Shown one piece after another: positions 51,899 to 61,346 of a stretch of DNA of 64,000 nucleotides (position 1 is its first letter; every line of letters begins with the position of its first letter). The translations under genes were made by a program, and so were the position numbers. Below the pieces are notes generated by a model, which saw nothing but the letters and a program-made list of their open reading frames with translations, did not search any database and was not told the DNA's origin. Source of the DNA: LC029 sp036676475 (lineage in GTDB: Bacteria; Bacillota; Bacilli; Aneurinibacillales; RAOX-1). The stretch covers positions 1-64,000 of the forward strand of contig JAKFCU010000112.1 of NCBI GenBank assembly GCA_036676475.1. The letters run 5' to 3'.

Positions 51899-52122
51899 TG
51901 TAGTGGCCTCCTAAAAAAAAATAAATATTGATTAAAAGCTGAAAAACCGTACTAAACTGCTTCCGTCCTAAAGTTTGATACAAGAGGCCGTACTTTTGTT
52001 CGCCGATCTTTACTACTTTTTAATCTATAACCAAGGATATCATTAATGCTGAATAAATGCAAACAAATACCATCGACAAATTAAGTTATAGAGACTCAAT
52101 CCATATTTTCATAGATTCGTAT

Positions 52123-52153
52123 AAAAAAACCACTTCATTACATTCTGAAGTGG
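52123..52153 (-). terminator. Terminator overlapping the carD stop
   Basis: CCACTTCA and TGAAGTGG pair perfectly; the eight-base loop begins with the complement of the stop codon and seven T follow on the minus strand. Confidence 0.85.
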
Positions 52154-52629
52154 TCGTTCGGATTCAATAAATTGTATGCTTGCTCACGATCAAGTCCCAT
52201 TACAAGGGAAAGTTCACTGACGAACATTTGCCGGGCATGATCCAACATAATTTTATCTCCACCATTCAACTTCTTGCTTTCACTTAAAGACATTAGATCT
52301 CGGATAACCTGTGCTCCTTCATAAATATCTCCACTCTTCATCTTATCCATATGGATGCGCTGCTTCATTTGTCGCGAGTAAATTACGGGTTCTTCTTCAT
52401 CCCTCTGATGGCAAATACCCAAAGCACTTTCCAATGTATTGGAATCAACAACCTGACGCAACACCGACTCAGCTTTTTTTCCTGCAGGAATCATGACTTG
52501 CATATTGGTCAACTTCATATTCAGAATATAATAAAGCTGTTTTTCCCCAAGGATTTCTCTTTCCTCAATGGCTTCAACAACACCTGCTCCATGCATCGTA
52601 TAAAAAATCTTGTCGCCAATTTGAAACAT
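52138..52629 (-). CDS. CarD-family RNA polymerase-binding regulator
   Basis: 163 residues, CarD/CdnL/TRCF-RID family (YdeB-like in Bacillus). The N-terminal Tudor-like domain FQIGDKIFYTMHGAGVVEAI binds the polymerase beta subunit; the C-terminal helical half (VIRDLMSLSESKKLN, HARQMFVSELSLVMG) touches the promoter edge. AGGAGG before the ATG. Usually affects rRNA and stress promoters. It lies between the two csp genes. Confidence 0.9.
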   Translation of the reverse strand: MFQIGDKIFYTMHGAGVVEAIEEREILGEKQLYYILNMKLTNMQVMIPAGKKAESVLRQVVDSNTLESALGICHQRDEEEPVIYSRQMKQRIHMDKMKSGDIYEGAQVIRDLMSLSESKKLNGGDKIMLDHARQMFVSELSLVMGLDREQAYNLLNPNDHFRM

Positions 52630-52794
52630 AAGTCCTCCTATGATCTGTTTTTTTTTTAAAGAACGAATTGTCTACGAGGAATTGTAATAGGAATCTTAAG
52701 AAGTCTATAAGAGGCGTAGTGAAAATGAGGAAATCCCCTATGATTATCTTATTAAAAAACAAGTTCACATAGGGGATATGGATATTAGATCATA

Positions 52795-52995
52795 TTAAAG
52801 CTTAGTTACATTAGCAGCTTGAGCACCGCGTTGTCCTTGAACAACTTCAAATTGAACTCGTTGTCCTTCTTCTAAAGATTTGAATCCGTCAGTAGCAATC
52901 GCACTAAAATGAACGAAAACGTCTTCTCCGCCTTCTCTTTCGATAAATCCAAAACCTTTTTCTGCATTAAACCATTTTACTGTACCCTTTTCCAT
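52795..52995 (-). CDS. Cold-shock protein (CspA/CspB family), copy 2
   Basis: 66 residues, same OB fold with KGFGFIE and VFVHF. The ATG with TTGGAGG upstream is used, so the first five codons of the longer frame are left out. The leader carries a strong hairpin with a U run that could act as an attenuator. Confidence 0.95.
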   Translation of the reverse strand: MEKGTVKWFNAEKGFGFIEREGGEDVFVHFSAIATDGFKSLEEGQRVQFEVVQGQRGAQAANVTKL

Positions 52996-53329
52996 GTGAA
53001 AAACCTCCAATTAATTAATTTAAATATGCTATTTCTTAAACAAAAAAAATTCACATATTAAAAAGAGCAACCATCATCAAAGTGATAACCCTTTTTAACA
53101 TGTGAATTTTCACATTGGAATTATTCTTTAACTTTCCTGATACGATTAGTATACTACACTCTTTCACTATAAGCAATGGGTTGGAGGATAGATTATTTTC
53201 CAAATCATTCACGAGCTGGTCTGCATTAGCAACTAATAACCCCTATCCCATATAAATCGACAGGGGTTACCACTATCTACATTTGAAAACAGGTCGATTA
53301 CTTCATAATTTCTACTAATTTTGTTTCAT
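52996..53329 (-). promoter_or_regulatory. Leader of the second cold-shock gene with attenuator-like hairpin
   Basis: 53049-53065 (ATTCACATATTAAAAAG) and 53091-53107 pair almost fully across a 25-base loop, and on the minus strand eight T follow directly, 35 bases before the csp ribosome site. It can serve as terminator for the upstream helicase gene or as an attenuator for csp; a temperature-sensitive switch is possible. The distal 200 bases show no gene. Confidence 0.55.
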
Positions 53330-54562
53330 TTATTGTTTTTTCCACCTGCCTCTTTGACCCGTCTTAGCTTTAACTGGTTTTTGAGATCGCCTCTCCTGCT
53401 CCTTAGACCGGCCAGAGCCCCCTTTATTTAGAGCAACTGGAGGATCCAGTTCCTTTCTTTTTATGGTCGACTTGATTCCTTTTTCGATCATCTCTAAGTA
53501 GACTCGGTCTTTAGGGGCAACTAATGTAATGGCTTGTCCTTTTCCACCAGCACGTCCTGTACGTCCAATTCGGTGGATATAACTCTCCACATCATGTGGA
53601 ATATCATAGTTGAAAACATGTGTCACTCCCTCGACATCTAAACCTCGTGCTGCCACATCGGTTGCCACTAATAATTGTAAATCCGCTTCACGAAAACGCT
53701 TCATCACTTGTTCTCGTTTCGATTGCGATAAATCACCATGAAACTCTTCCGAGAGATATCCTTGAGCGACGAGTGAATCGTTCAGATTACTAGCTCTTCT
53801 CTTTGTCCGGCAAAAAATCACAGCCAGATAGGGACGATATAGGTCGATCATACTACGAAGTGTATCCAGCTTGGCTCGATCCGTTGTCTCCACAACGACT
53901 TGATTAATATCCTCTACTGTTATCCTTGGACTCTTGATTCGGATATCCTCTGGGTTTATTAAATATTGAATAGCTAATTCCCGAATCGACTTTGGCAAGG
54001 TAGCGGAAAACAACATGGTTTGTCTCACAGGCGAAGTTAACCGAATGATTTCTTCGACTTCTGGTAAAAAACCCATATGAAGCATTTGATCCGCTTCATC
54101 TAGGACAAGCATGGATATACCCGATAGCTGTATGGTCTCACGTCTAACATGATCCAATAAACGACCTGGTGTAGCAATCACGATATGGATGCTCTTTTTT
54201 AACTTTTTCATTTGCTGTTCAACGTCTTGTCCACCATAGACAGCTAAAACATGAACACCTTCTAGATTTTCGGTCAGTTTTTTCACTTCAGTTGTAATCT
54301 GTAGGGCTAACTCCCGAGTTGGAGTCACAACCAACGCTTGAATCGATGTATTATTCGGGTCTACCCTTTCCAATATCGGTAAGATAAAAGCTAACGTTTT
54401 CCCTGTTCCTGTTTGGGCCTGGGCCATGACATCCTTTCCATTTAATAGAATAGGAATGGTTTGCTCTTGAATTGGTGTCGGAGAGAAAATCCCCTGTGAT
54501 CTTAGTGTTTTATTTATCGATGGTCGAATTCCTAGCTTCAAAAAATCAGTCAAATCAAACAC
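53330..54562 (-). CDS. DEAD-box RNA helicase, second copy
   Basis: 410 residues. Q motif FSPTPIQEQTIP, motif I AQTGTGKTLAF, II VLDEADQML, III LFSATLP, VI HRIGRTGRAGGKG; ends in a short basic Gly/Ser/Lys tail (KTGQRGRWKKQ). Shorter than CshA and without its extra domain, so of the CshB/RhlE-like kind. Start could be the GTG used here or a TTG three codons on, which has AAGGGTG at better distance. Confidence 0.88.
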   Translation of the reverse strand: MFDLTDFLKLGIRPSINKTLRSQGIFSPTPIQEQTIPILLNGKDVMAQAQTGTGKTLAFILPILERVDPNNTSIQALVVTPTRELALQITTEVKKLTENLEGVHVLAVYGGQDVEQQMKKLKKSIHIVIATPGRLLDHVRRETIQLSGISMLVLDEADQMLHMGFLPEVEEIIRLTSPVRQTMLFSATLPKSIRELAIQYLINPEDIRIKSPRITVEDINQVVVETTDRAKLDTLRSMIDLYRPYLAVIFCRTKRRASNLNDSLVAQGYLSEEFHGDLSQSKREQVMKRFREADLQLLVATDVAARGLDVEGVTHVFNYDIPHDVESYIHRIGRTGRAGGKGQAITLVAPKDRVYLEMIEKGIKSTIKRKELDPPVALNKGGSGRSKEQERRSQKPVKAKTGQRGRWKKQ

Positions 54563-54674
54563 CCTTTTCTTCCATGATCATTTTGTTTCACATATCTTAC
54601 ACTATTTTATAGAAGAAAAAAAATAAAGATCTACATACGAAATCCAAGCAACTTATCAAAAAGGCTTTTAATAA

Positions 54675-54723
54675 AATAATAAAAGCGCCAAAGTCGAAAA
54701 TATGCTTTGGCGCTTTTATTATT
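54675..54723. terminator. Perfect 19-pair bidirectional terminator
   Basis: AATAATAAAAGCGCCAAAG and its exact complement surround an 11-base loop; right arm ends at the base before the stop codon of the lysyl oxidase-like gene. Confidence 0.85.
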
Positions 54724-55437
54724 TTAATCCACAATTGTGACGTCTTCTCCATCATCTGAAATTCTAATTTTCACCCAAGCTACATTATTGTGATGTGTTT
54801 TTTCAACAAATAGCTTTTGGGGATTGACCGTGGTTTTCACAAAGTAAATACCGTCCTTTATTCCCGTGATATCAATCCATTGACCATATACTTTGTAATC
54901 ATATTCATCTGCCCACCCTGGTGAAATACCGGATGTCCTCGTTAAGCAAGAGACATATCTTTTCATATATCTAGGACCTAGATATTGTGGAGATCCTATA
55001 CGATGTTCATCAATTAAGCAGAATGATATTTTATCACTAGAAACAAGAACCTTACCCGGCTCTCCCGTTCCTGTATCTATCTCACACAAATCGTACCGGG
55101 CGATATTCGCAACGTGCCAATGCCGGTGTATCGGATGATAAATCATACACTCTTTTAAAGGTAAGCTTCTTTTGGATCCATCCGTATAAAAAATATCCTG
55201 GTAGCCTACCGCCCTGCCCCTTCCGGGACAAGAAGGTGTAGAATTCCCCCGTCGGACCTGCAAACGTCCCCGACCTATATTTCCAAACGACTGACTTAAA
55301 CGCAGCAGAGAACGGATCTGTCCCTTTTCCTCACTTTTTTCGATCCGGAGATCTTCAGGAGGCAGTGCAAGTAAATCTGGCAGCAATACTTGTTTTCTTA
55401 AAATTTTTGGACGACTTTTTCCTTTCCCTTTGTTCAT
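54724..55437 (-). CDS. Lysyl oxidase-family protein
   Basis: 237 residues. The copper site MIYHPIHRHWHVANI (His at about 101, 104, 106, 108), KISFCLIDE with the Lys that forms the LTQ cofactor in animal lysyl oxidase (about K136), SPGWADEYDY with the partner Tyr (about Y179), and GQWIDITGIKDG, VKTTVNP, HNN are all conserved in order. Such enzymes oxidise lysine side chains to aldehydes. There is no signal peptide; the start is basic (MNKGKGKSRPK). AAAAGGAG lies before the ATG. A cytosolic, spore-coat or non-classically released role is possible; not known. Confidence 0.85.
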   Translation of the reverse strand: MNKGKGKSRPKILRKQVLLPDLLALPPEDLRIEKSEEKGQIRSLLRLSQSFGNIGRGRLQVRRGNSTPSCPGRGRAVGYQDIFYTDGSKRSLPLKECMIYHPIHRHWHVANIARYDLCEIDTGTGEPGKVLVSSDKISFCLIDEHRIGSPQYLGPRYMKRYVSCLTRTSGISPGWADEYDYKVYGQWIDITGIKDGIYFVKTTVNPQKLFVEKTHHNNVAWVKIRISDDGEDVTIVD

Positions 55438-55519
55438 AAGCAACTCCTTTTGCAAACAAGGTTTTGCTTATACTATATGTTCCGTTTGCCAGTCCGTCCC
55501 TCAGAAGTAACGTTTTCGT

Positions 55520-55846
55520 TTAGTAGGGTCCTTTTTTTGTTCCTTTATTACTTTTGTAAAAGGCTGCGTTTAATTGGCCCCTAATCAATTCATCACGAAC
55601 CTTCTTCTCCATTTGTTTTTTCTCCATTTGGCGAATTTCAAAAGTATTTAAACCGTCTTCCATCTTTTCTGAAATCTCCATTAGTTTATCAATATCATAA
55701 AAAGAATACTTACGTGTTCCACCCTTGGAGCGTTCCGGAAAAATAAGTTTTCTTTCCTCATAATAACGAATTTGCCTTTCAGATAATCCAGTTAGCTCCC
55801 TTACAACCCCGATTGTAATCACCTTTTTATCTTTGTAAGACAACAT
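55520..55846 (-). CDS. tnrA: Global nitrogen regulator TnrA
   Basis: 108 residues, MerR superfamily. HTH region ITIGVVRELTGLSERQIRYYEERKL and wing GGTRKYSFYDIDKLMEI match TnrA/GlnR. The C-terminal end ELIRGQLNAAFYKSN is the TnrA-type tail that binds feedback-inhibited glutamine synthetase, longer-range unlike GlnR. A TnrA box lies 79 bases upstream, as expected for autoactivation. AAAGGAGAG precedes the ATG. Not linked to glnA, which also fits TnrA. Confidence 0.88.
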   Translation of the reverse strand: MLSYKDKKVITIGVVRELTGLSERQIRYYEERKLIFPERSKGGTRKYSFYDIDKLMEISEKMEDGLNTFEIRQMEKKQMEKKVRDELIRGQLNAAFYKSNKGTKKGPY

Positions 55847-55924
55847 GCCCCTCTCCTTTTTCCTAAGACACGAAAATAAAGTTTAATTAAACTTACCACA
55901 CAAAAGCATGATTTAGTACAGAAT

Positions 55925-55941
55925 TGTCAGATTATCTAACA
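55925..55941. promoter_or_regulatory. TnrA/GlnR box before tnrA
   Basis: TGTCAGATTATCTAACA fits the 17-base consensus TGTNAN7TNACA at every fixed position. In Bacillus TnrA activates its own gene from such a site. Confidence 0.85.
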
Positions 55942-56062
55942 CATTGCCTGTTACATATATAAAAAAAAGCGTCAATTATTACATAATTGTATTAGTACAC
56001 AAAAGGAGTATAATTATAAGAAATATACAAATAATTAACATCTTATAGTGAGAGGAAAAAAG

Positions 56063-58804
56063 ATGAAGTTCAAAACAAAACTATATGCTGGATTAGGATT
56101 TATATTAGCTCTCATCGTCATTCTTTTATTGATTTTATTGAATATGCTTAACCAACTGAATCAAAATATGCATCAAGTGGTCAAGGAACGATATGAGACG
56201 GTTCGGCTAGTTAACATCATCGGGTATGAACTGAACATTTATAGCAGGGAATCAAGAGGCTTGAACGCCAATCCGCCAAAAGAACTTCGGCAGCAATTGA
56301 TCGAAAACAGTGAAAAGGCCCTTCTCAATGCGAATATAGCCTTATCTTCTCTTGAGAAGCTGGAAACTAATGATAAGTCACAAGAATTGATTCAGAAATT
56401 GAAATTGTTTAGTCAAACTTTTAATCGGTTATCATCTGACAACAAACAACAAGTTATAAACGCAACAGAAGGATCAACTCAGTTTTGGTGGTATGGCGGC
56501 AGAGAACTCAGGGAGCAAATGGAGCAAGTCGTTGATGAGCTTCGAATGGAACAGGAACAGGCCATGGAGAAAGCCCTGATTCAATCCCGTGATACCTATC
56601 AACTGGCTGTGATGGTTATCTCTATCTTTGTGGCGGTTTGGCTTCTGATAGGGATTGGAATTTGTATCTTGCTAATCCAAAGCATTTCCCGCAGTTTAGG
56701 GAAAGTGACCTCAGTCATGACAAGTATCGCTTATGGAGATGTGGAGAAACTTCCGCGAATAGAGGTTGCAGTCAAAGATGAAATCGGATCCATTGCCGAA
56801 GCATTTAACGCAATGGCTACAACTCTAGAAAAGCATGCCTATCATGAAAAAGAATTGACAGAAGCGGCACAGCAACAAAGTTGGTTAAAAACAAAAGTAG
56901 CCGAAATAGCCACAATGTATGTAGGAGTTCATGATTTGCCAACCCTTGCGCATTTATTCATCAAAAAGATTACACCCATGGTTGGAGCAAGTTATGGGGT
57001 CTTCTACATAAAGGAAGGGAAAGGAAACCAATCGTATCTTTATAAGTTGGCTACCTATGCAAATCAAAAGCAAGAAATCGGCAAGGAACGCTTTCAATTA
57101 GGCGAAGGGCTAATCGGGCAATGTGCCCTAAATAATCAAATGATCGAACTTACCAAAGTTCCTGACGAATATATCAACATCACATCCGGAATCGGCAGCG
57201 CATCACCAGCTAGTATTATAATCCTTCCAGCGGAATATGAAGGGGAGACACTGGCTGTCATTGAATTGGCATCATTTGAACCATTCTGCCCCCTCCGGCA
57301 AATGCTTCTACAAGAGGTTATGGGTCATATCGGCATTACGATCATTAGCATTATCAATCAAATGAAAGTGGAGAAATTGCTCCAAGAATCGCAAACATTG
57401 ACGGAAGAACTGCAGAGCCAATCGGAAGAACTGCAAATGCAGCAAGAGGAGCTAAGAACGATTAATGAAGAGTTGGAAGAACAGTATGGAAATTCCCGGC
57501 AGAAGAGTGAGGAGTTAGAGAAAACCAAACTGGTTTTAGAGGAAAAAGCCACACAGTTAGCACAGAGTTCCCAATACAAATCAGAGTTTTTGGCCAACAT
57601 GTCCCATGAACTGCGGACACCGCTCAATAGTTTGTTAATTCTGGCCCAAATGCTGGCTGAAAATGCCGAAGCCAATCTCACAGCGAAACAAGTGGAATTT
57701 GCACGGACGATTTATTCCTCAGGCAATGATCTGCTGCTTTTAATCAATGACATTTTAGACTTAGCAAAAGTGGAATCGGGAAAAATGGACATCTTTCCTG
57801 AACAAGTGGAGCTTAGCGAAGTTCAAGCATTTGTAGAAAGCCAATTTTCTCACATTGCCAGCCAAAAAGGAATTACCTTTACGGTTCAGTTATCTCCCGG
57901 GTTGCCTGAGATGATCTATACCGATAAACACCGATTGTTACAAATATTAAAAAATTTATTATCTAATGCATTTAAATTTACGAGGCTGGGACACGTACGC
58001 CTAGAAATTCGAAAAACAAACAAAGAAGTTCTGGCCCATCAACCAATTGGTTATCACGCGGAAGCATCAATTGCCTTTTCCGTGTCGGATACGGGGATTG
58101 GGATTCCCGAAGAGAAGCAAAGCATGATATTCGAAGCGTTCAAACAAGCGAATGGGTCCACAAGCCGGCAATACGATGGAACTGGACTCGGGCTGTCTAT
58201 CAGCCGGGAAATTGCCCAATTGCTAGGCGGTACAATTGCCATTAATAGTATGGTAGGCACAGGAAGTACCTTTACCTTATATTTGCCCTTCCATGATAGA
58301 ATAAGAGAAGTGAAAGAATGGGCCTCCTTCGAGCAGGAAGCTGCTGCCGGTACTATTTTAGAAGATGAAGAATCCCAGCCACTTGAATCAGCGGTAGGTA
58401 TGATCTCTCATCCATATAAGGAATCCCTTCTGGAAGGCAAGAAGGTAATGATTGTAGATGATGATATGCGGAATGTCTTTGCCTTAACGACCGCATTTGA
58501 AGGCTTTCACATGGATGTCATTTTTGCGGAGAACGGCAAAGAAGGCATAAAAGTTTTACATGAAAATCCGGATACCGATTTGGTGCTCATGGATATCATG
58601 ATGCCTGAAATGGATGGTTTTGAAGCCATGCGAGCCATACGCCAGATTCCCCAATTTCAAGCAATGCCGATCATTGCACTGACGGCAAAAGCAATGAAGC
58701 AGGATAGGGAACAATGCATTGATGCAGGGGCCTCCGATTATATCAGCAAGCCTATCAATCTGGAGCAGCTTTTATCGCTTATGCGAGTATGGCTCTATAA
58801 ATAG
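56063..58804 (+). CDS. Hybrid sensor histidine kinase with GAF and receiver domains
   Basis: 913 residues. TM1 about 7-30, extracellular helical sensor 31-175, TM2 178-206, HAMP to about 260, GAF 285-430, a Glu/Gln-rich coiled coil 440-505, HisKA with H515 (SHELRTPLNSLL), HATPase (NLLSNAFKFT, DTGIGI, GTGLGLSISRE) and a C-terminal receiver (MIVDDDMRNV, D844 in LMDIMMPEMDG, TAKA, K in SKPINLEQL). Start after GAGAGGAAAAAAG. First gene of a three-gene signalling operon; stimulus unknown. Confidence 0.9.
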   Translation: MKFKTKLYAGLGFILALIVILLLILLNMLNQLNQNMHQVVKERYETVRLVNIIGYELNIYSRESRGLNANPPKELRQQLIENSEKALLNANIALSSLEKLETNDKSQELIQKLKLFSQTFNRLSSDNKQQVINATEGSTQFWWYGGRELREQMEQVVDELRMEQEQAMEKALIQSRDTYQLAVMVISIFVAVWLLIGIGICILLIQSISRSLGKVTSVMTSIAYGDVEKLPRIEVAVKDEIGSIAEAFNAMATTLEKHAYHEKELTEAAQQQSWLKTKVAEIATMYVGVHDLPTLAHLFIKKITPMVGASYGVFYIKEGKGNQSYLYKLATYANQKQEIGKERFQLGEGLIGQCALNNQMIELTKVPDEYINITSGIGSASPASIIILPAEYEGETLAVIELASFEPFCPLRQMLLQEVMGHIGITIISIINQMKVEKLLQESQTLTEELQSQSEELQMQQEELRTINEELEEQYGNSRQKSEELEKTKLVLEEKATQLAQSSQYKSEFLANMSHELRTPLNSLLILAQMLAENAEANLTAKQVEFARTIYSSGNDLLLLINDILDLAKVESGKMDIFPEQVELSEVQAFVESQFSHIASQKGITFTVQLSPGLPEMIYTDKHRLLQILKNLLSNAFKFTRLGHVRLEIRKTNKEVLAHQPIGYHAEASIAFSVSDTGIGIPEEKQSMIFEAFKQANGSTSRQYDGTGLGLSISREIAQLLGGTIAINSMVGTGSTFTLYLPFHDRIREVKEWASFEQEAAAGTILEDEESQPLESAVGMISHPYKESLLEGKKVMIVDDDMRNVFALTTAFEGFHMDVIFAENGKEGIKVLHENPDTDLVLMDIMMPEMDGFEAMRAIRQIPQFQAMPIIALTAKAMKQDREQCIDAGASDYISKPINLEQLLSLMRVWLYK

Positions 58805-58816
58805 GTGGGATCGATA

Positions 58817-59680
58817 ATGATGAAACAACAAACTCAAATTGTGGACAAGTCTATAAAAGAACAGCAGGATCTGGAGCAAATTGAGATTGAACTGCTGCTG
58901 GAAGGGATCTATCGCTACTATGGATTCGACTTCAGAAACTATACATACCCGTTTATTCATCGTAGAATCTGGCACCGCATTCGTTCTGAGAAACTAAACA
59001 GCATATCGGGCCTGCAGGAAAAGATTCTGCATAATCCTCCACTGATGGAAAAGCTATTTTCCGATTTTTCCATCAATGTAACGGAAATGTTTAGAGATCC
59101 CAGCTTTTTCCGGGCCTTTCGTACCCAGGTCATTCCTCAGCTGACTGAATACCCTTATATTCGGATTTGGCATGTGGGCTGCGCTACAGGAGAAGAGGTT
59201 TATTCCATGGCCATTCTTCTGCATGAGGAAGGTTTATACGAGAAAACCAAAATTTATGCCACCGATATGAATCAAAGCATTTTGGAAAAGGCGAAAGAAG
59301 GGGTTTTCTCTTTAGATAGAATGCAAACCTACACCAAAAATTATATGAGTGCTGCAGGAACGAGAGCATTTTCCGAGTATTACACAGCTCAAGAAGGATA
59401 CGTTTCCTTCCATCCTTATCTGAAGAAAAATGTGGTTTTTGCCCAGCATAATTTGGTGACTGATCGTTCCTTTAATGAGTTTCACGTCATTATTTGCCGC
59501 AATGTTCTGATTTACTTCAATAAAATGCTGCAAAATCATGTACACCATCTGTTTTATGAAAGTCTGAGCCTGTCGGGATTTCTTGGATTGGGCAGTAGAG
59601 AGGGGGTTGCATTTACGAACCATGGCCATGATTATGAAGAACTTCATTCAACAGAAAAAATCTACCGGAAAATCAACTGA
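58817..59680 (+). CDS. CheR-type methyltransferase
   Basis: 287 residues. N-terminal four-helix domain (YYGFDFRNYTYPFIHRRI, 10-95), then the SAM domain: IWHVGCATGEEVYSMAILL, IYATDMNQSILEKA and HVIICRNVLIYFNK. Classical CheR methylates Glu on chemoreceptors; here it lies between two kinases and without CheB or receptor, as in CheR-linked sensory operons of many Bacteroidetes and Firmicutes. It follows the hybrid kinase by 12 bases (GTGGGATC site) and is closely followed by the next kinase. Confidence 0.9.
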   Translation: MMKQQTQIVDKSIKEQQDLEQIEIELLLEGIYRYYGFDFRNYTYPFIHRRIWHRIRSEKLNSISGLQEKILHNPPLMEKLFSDFSINVTEMFRDPSFFRAFRTQVIPQLTEYPYIRIWHVGCATGEEVYSMAILLHEEGLYEKTKIYATDMNQSILEKAKEGVFSLDRMQTYTKNYMSAAGTRAFSEYYTAQEGYVSFHPYLKKNVVFAQHNLVTDRSFNEFHVIICRNVLIYFNKMLQNHVHHLFYESLSLSGFLGLGSREGVAFTNHGHDYEELHSTEKIYRKIN

Positions 59681-59705
59681 ATTGGAGCTGTGTGAATCAG
59701 ATAAG

Positions 59706-61313
59706 ATGGATAAGAAAAACGGGGATAACGAATCCAAGAATATCGTAAATATTTTAATGGTTGATGATCACCAAGAAAATTTGATGGCCCTGGAAGCAGT
59801 ACTAATGTCCCCCCATTATCGCTTGATTCGTGCAAATTCCGGAGAGGAAGCATTAAAACGGGTCCTTACGGAGGATTTTGCTATTATTTTATTAGATGTA
59901 CAAATGCCGGGATTAAACGGATTTGAAACAGCAAAACTGATCAAGTCAAGGGAAAAATCAAAAAATATCCCGATTATTTTCATTACGGCCATTAGTCAGG
60001 AAGTCGAGCATGTCCTTCGAGGTTACAAGGTAGGAGCTATAGACTATATCTTTAAACCGTTCCATCCCGAAACGTTAAAACTTAAGGTTGCAGAGTTCGT
60101 GAAGATTTATCAGAACCATGAACAAATCAAGATTCAGAATGAAATGCAGCGTAAATATGAACTAGAGGAAGAACGCAGAAAACAATACAATAGATTGGAA
60201 AAACTTATCGAAGAACGAACTCTTGATCTTTTATCGGCCAACGAGAAGCTTCAGAAAGAGATCATGGAGAAAAATAGAATAGCTGAGGATCTTCGCCGAT
60301 CCAGGGAGCATTTTCGAAAAATTTTTGAGTCAAGCCCTTGTTTGATTTCTATTCAATCATTGGTTGATAGAAGATATATCGATGTCAATCCCAGTTGGAT
60401 AAACTTAACCGGTTATCGTTATGATGAGGTGAAGAATCAACCCTGTGATCTTCATCTTACAGAGGACATCAACACGGGAAGGGCAACCTTTTTTCCAGAC
60501 GGTGAAAAACCGATCCACAATGCCAGAATCAGCTACTTGACCAAGTACGGGGACGTTCGCAAAGGTTTGCTCTCGACTGAAATTATCGAAATTCAAGGCG
60601 AACCCTGTATACTTAACGTGATTACAGATATCACAGAGAGGCTACTTTTTGAAAAAGAGATGGCCCGATTAGATCAGTTCAACTTAATTGGCGAGATGGC
60701 TGCAGGCATCGCTCATGAAGTAAGGAATCCGATGACAACGGTTCGCGGGTTTTTACAAATGTCAGGAGAAAGCCAAGAAACTCTATCCCTACCTCATATT
60801 GGATTAATGATTGAGGAACTGGATCGTGCAAATGCTATTATTACGGAATTTCTCAATTTGGCCAAAAACAAGGCAACCGAAAAAAGTGTACAAAACCTAA
60901 ATTCTATTATTAATTCCTTATTTCCTTTAATTCAGGCGGAAGCCCTACTATTGGATAAGCACACTACCCTTGAACTAGAAAAAATCTCTCTATTGGATTT
61001 GGATGAGAAAGAAATTCGTCAACTGATTTTAAATCTCAGCCTAAACGGACTAGAAGCCATGTCACCCGGTGGAACATTAACCATAAGGACATATGAGGAA
61101 AATCAAGCCGTTGTTTTGGAAGTAAGAGATCAAGGCATGGGGATTAAAGAAGAATGGCTTAGTAAAATCGGAACCCCATTCTTTACAACAAAAGAGAAAG
61201 GAACAGGATTAGGTTTAGCCATTTGCTATAGTATAGCCGATCGTCATTGTGCTGCCATTGATATTAAAACAAGTCATGAAGGGACATCTTTCTTTATCCG
61301 CTTCAGAATGTAA
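59706..61313 (+). CDS. Response regulator-PAS-histidine kinase
   Basis: 535 residues. N-terminal receiver (ILMVDDHQENL, D65 in LLDVQMPGLNGFE, TAIS, KPFHPE), coiled coil 130-190, PAS about 195-315, HisKA with H337 (AGIAHEVRNPMTTVRGFLQ) and HATPase (LNGLEAMSPGG, DQGMGI, GTGLGLAICYSI). The kinase core resembles sporulation-type kinases. It could accept phosphate from the hybrid kinase and pass it on. Start is uncertain: this ATG has only GGAG 17 bases upstream, and an overlap start inside cheR is possible. Confidence 0.85.
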   Translation: MDKKNGDNESKNIVNILMVDDHQENLMALEAVLMSPHYRLIRANSGEEALKRVLTEDFAIILLDVQMPGLNGFETAKLIKSREKSKNIPIIFITAISQEVEHVLRGYKVGAIDYIFKPFHPETLKLKVAEFVKIYQNHEQIKIQNEMQRKYELEEERRKQYNRLEKLIEERTLDLLSANEKLQKEIMEKNRIAEDLRRSREHFRKIFESSPCLISIQSLVDRRYIDVNPSWINLTGYRYDEVKNQPCDLHLTEDINTGRATFFPDGEKPIHNARISYLTKYGDVRKGLLSTEIIEIQGEPCILNVITDITERLLFEKEMARLDQFNLIGEMAAGIAHEVRNPMTTVRGFLQMSGESQETLSLPHIGLMIEELDRANAIITEFLNLAKNKATEKSVQNLNSIINSLFPLIQAEALLLDKHTTLELEKISLLDLDEKEIRQLILNLSLNGLEAMSPGGTLTIRTYEENQAVVLEVRDQGMGIKEEWLSKIGTPFFTTKEKGTGLGLAICYSIADRHCAAIDIKTSHEGTSFFIRFRM

Positions 61314-61346
61314 AGGTTAGAACCCGAACGACCGCTCAGCTAAAAT

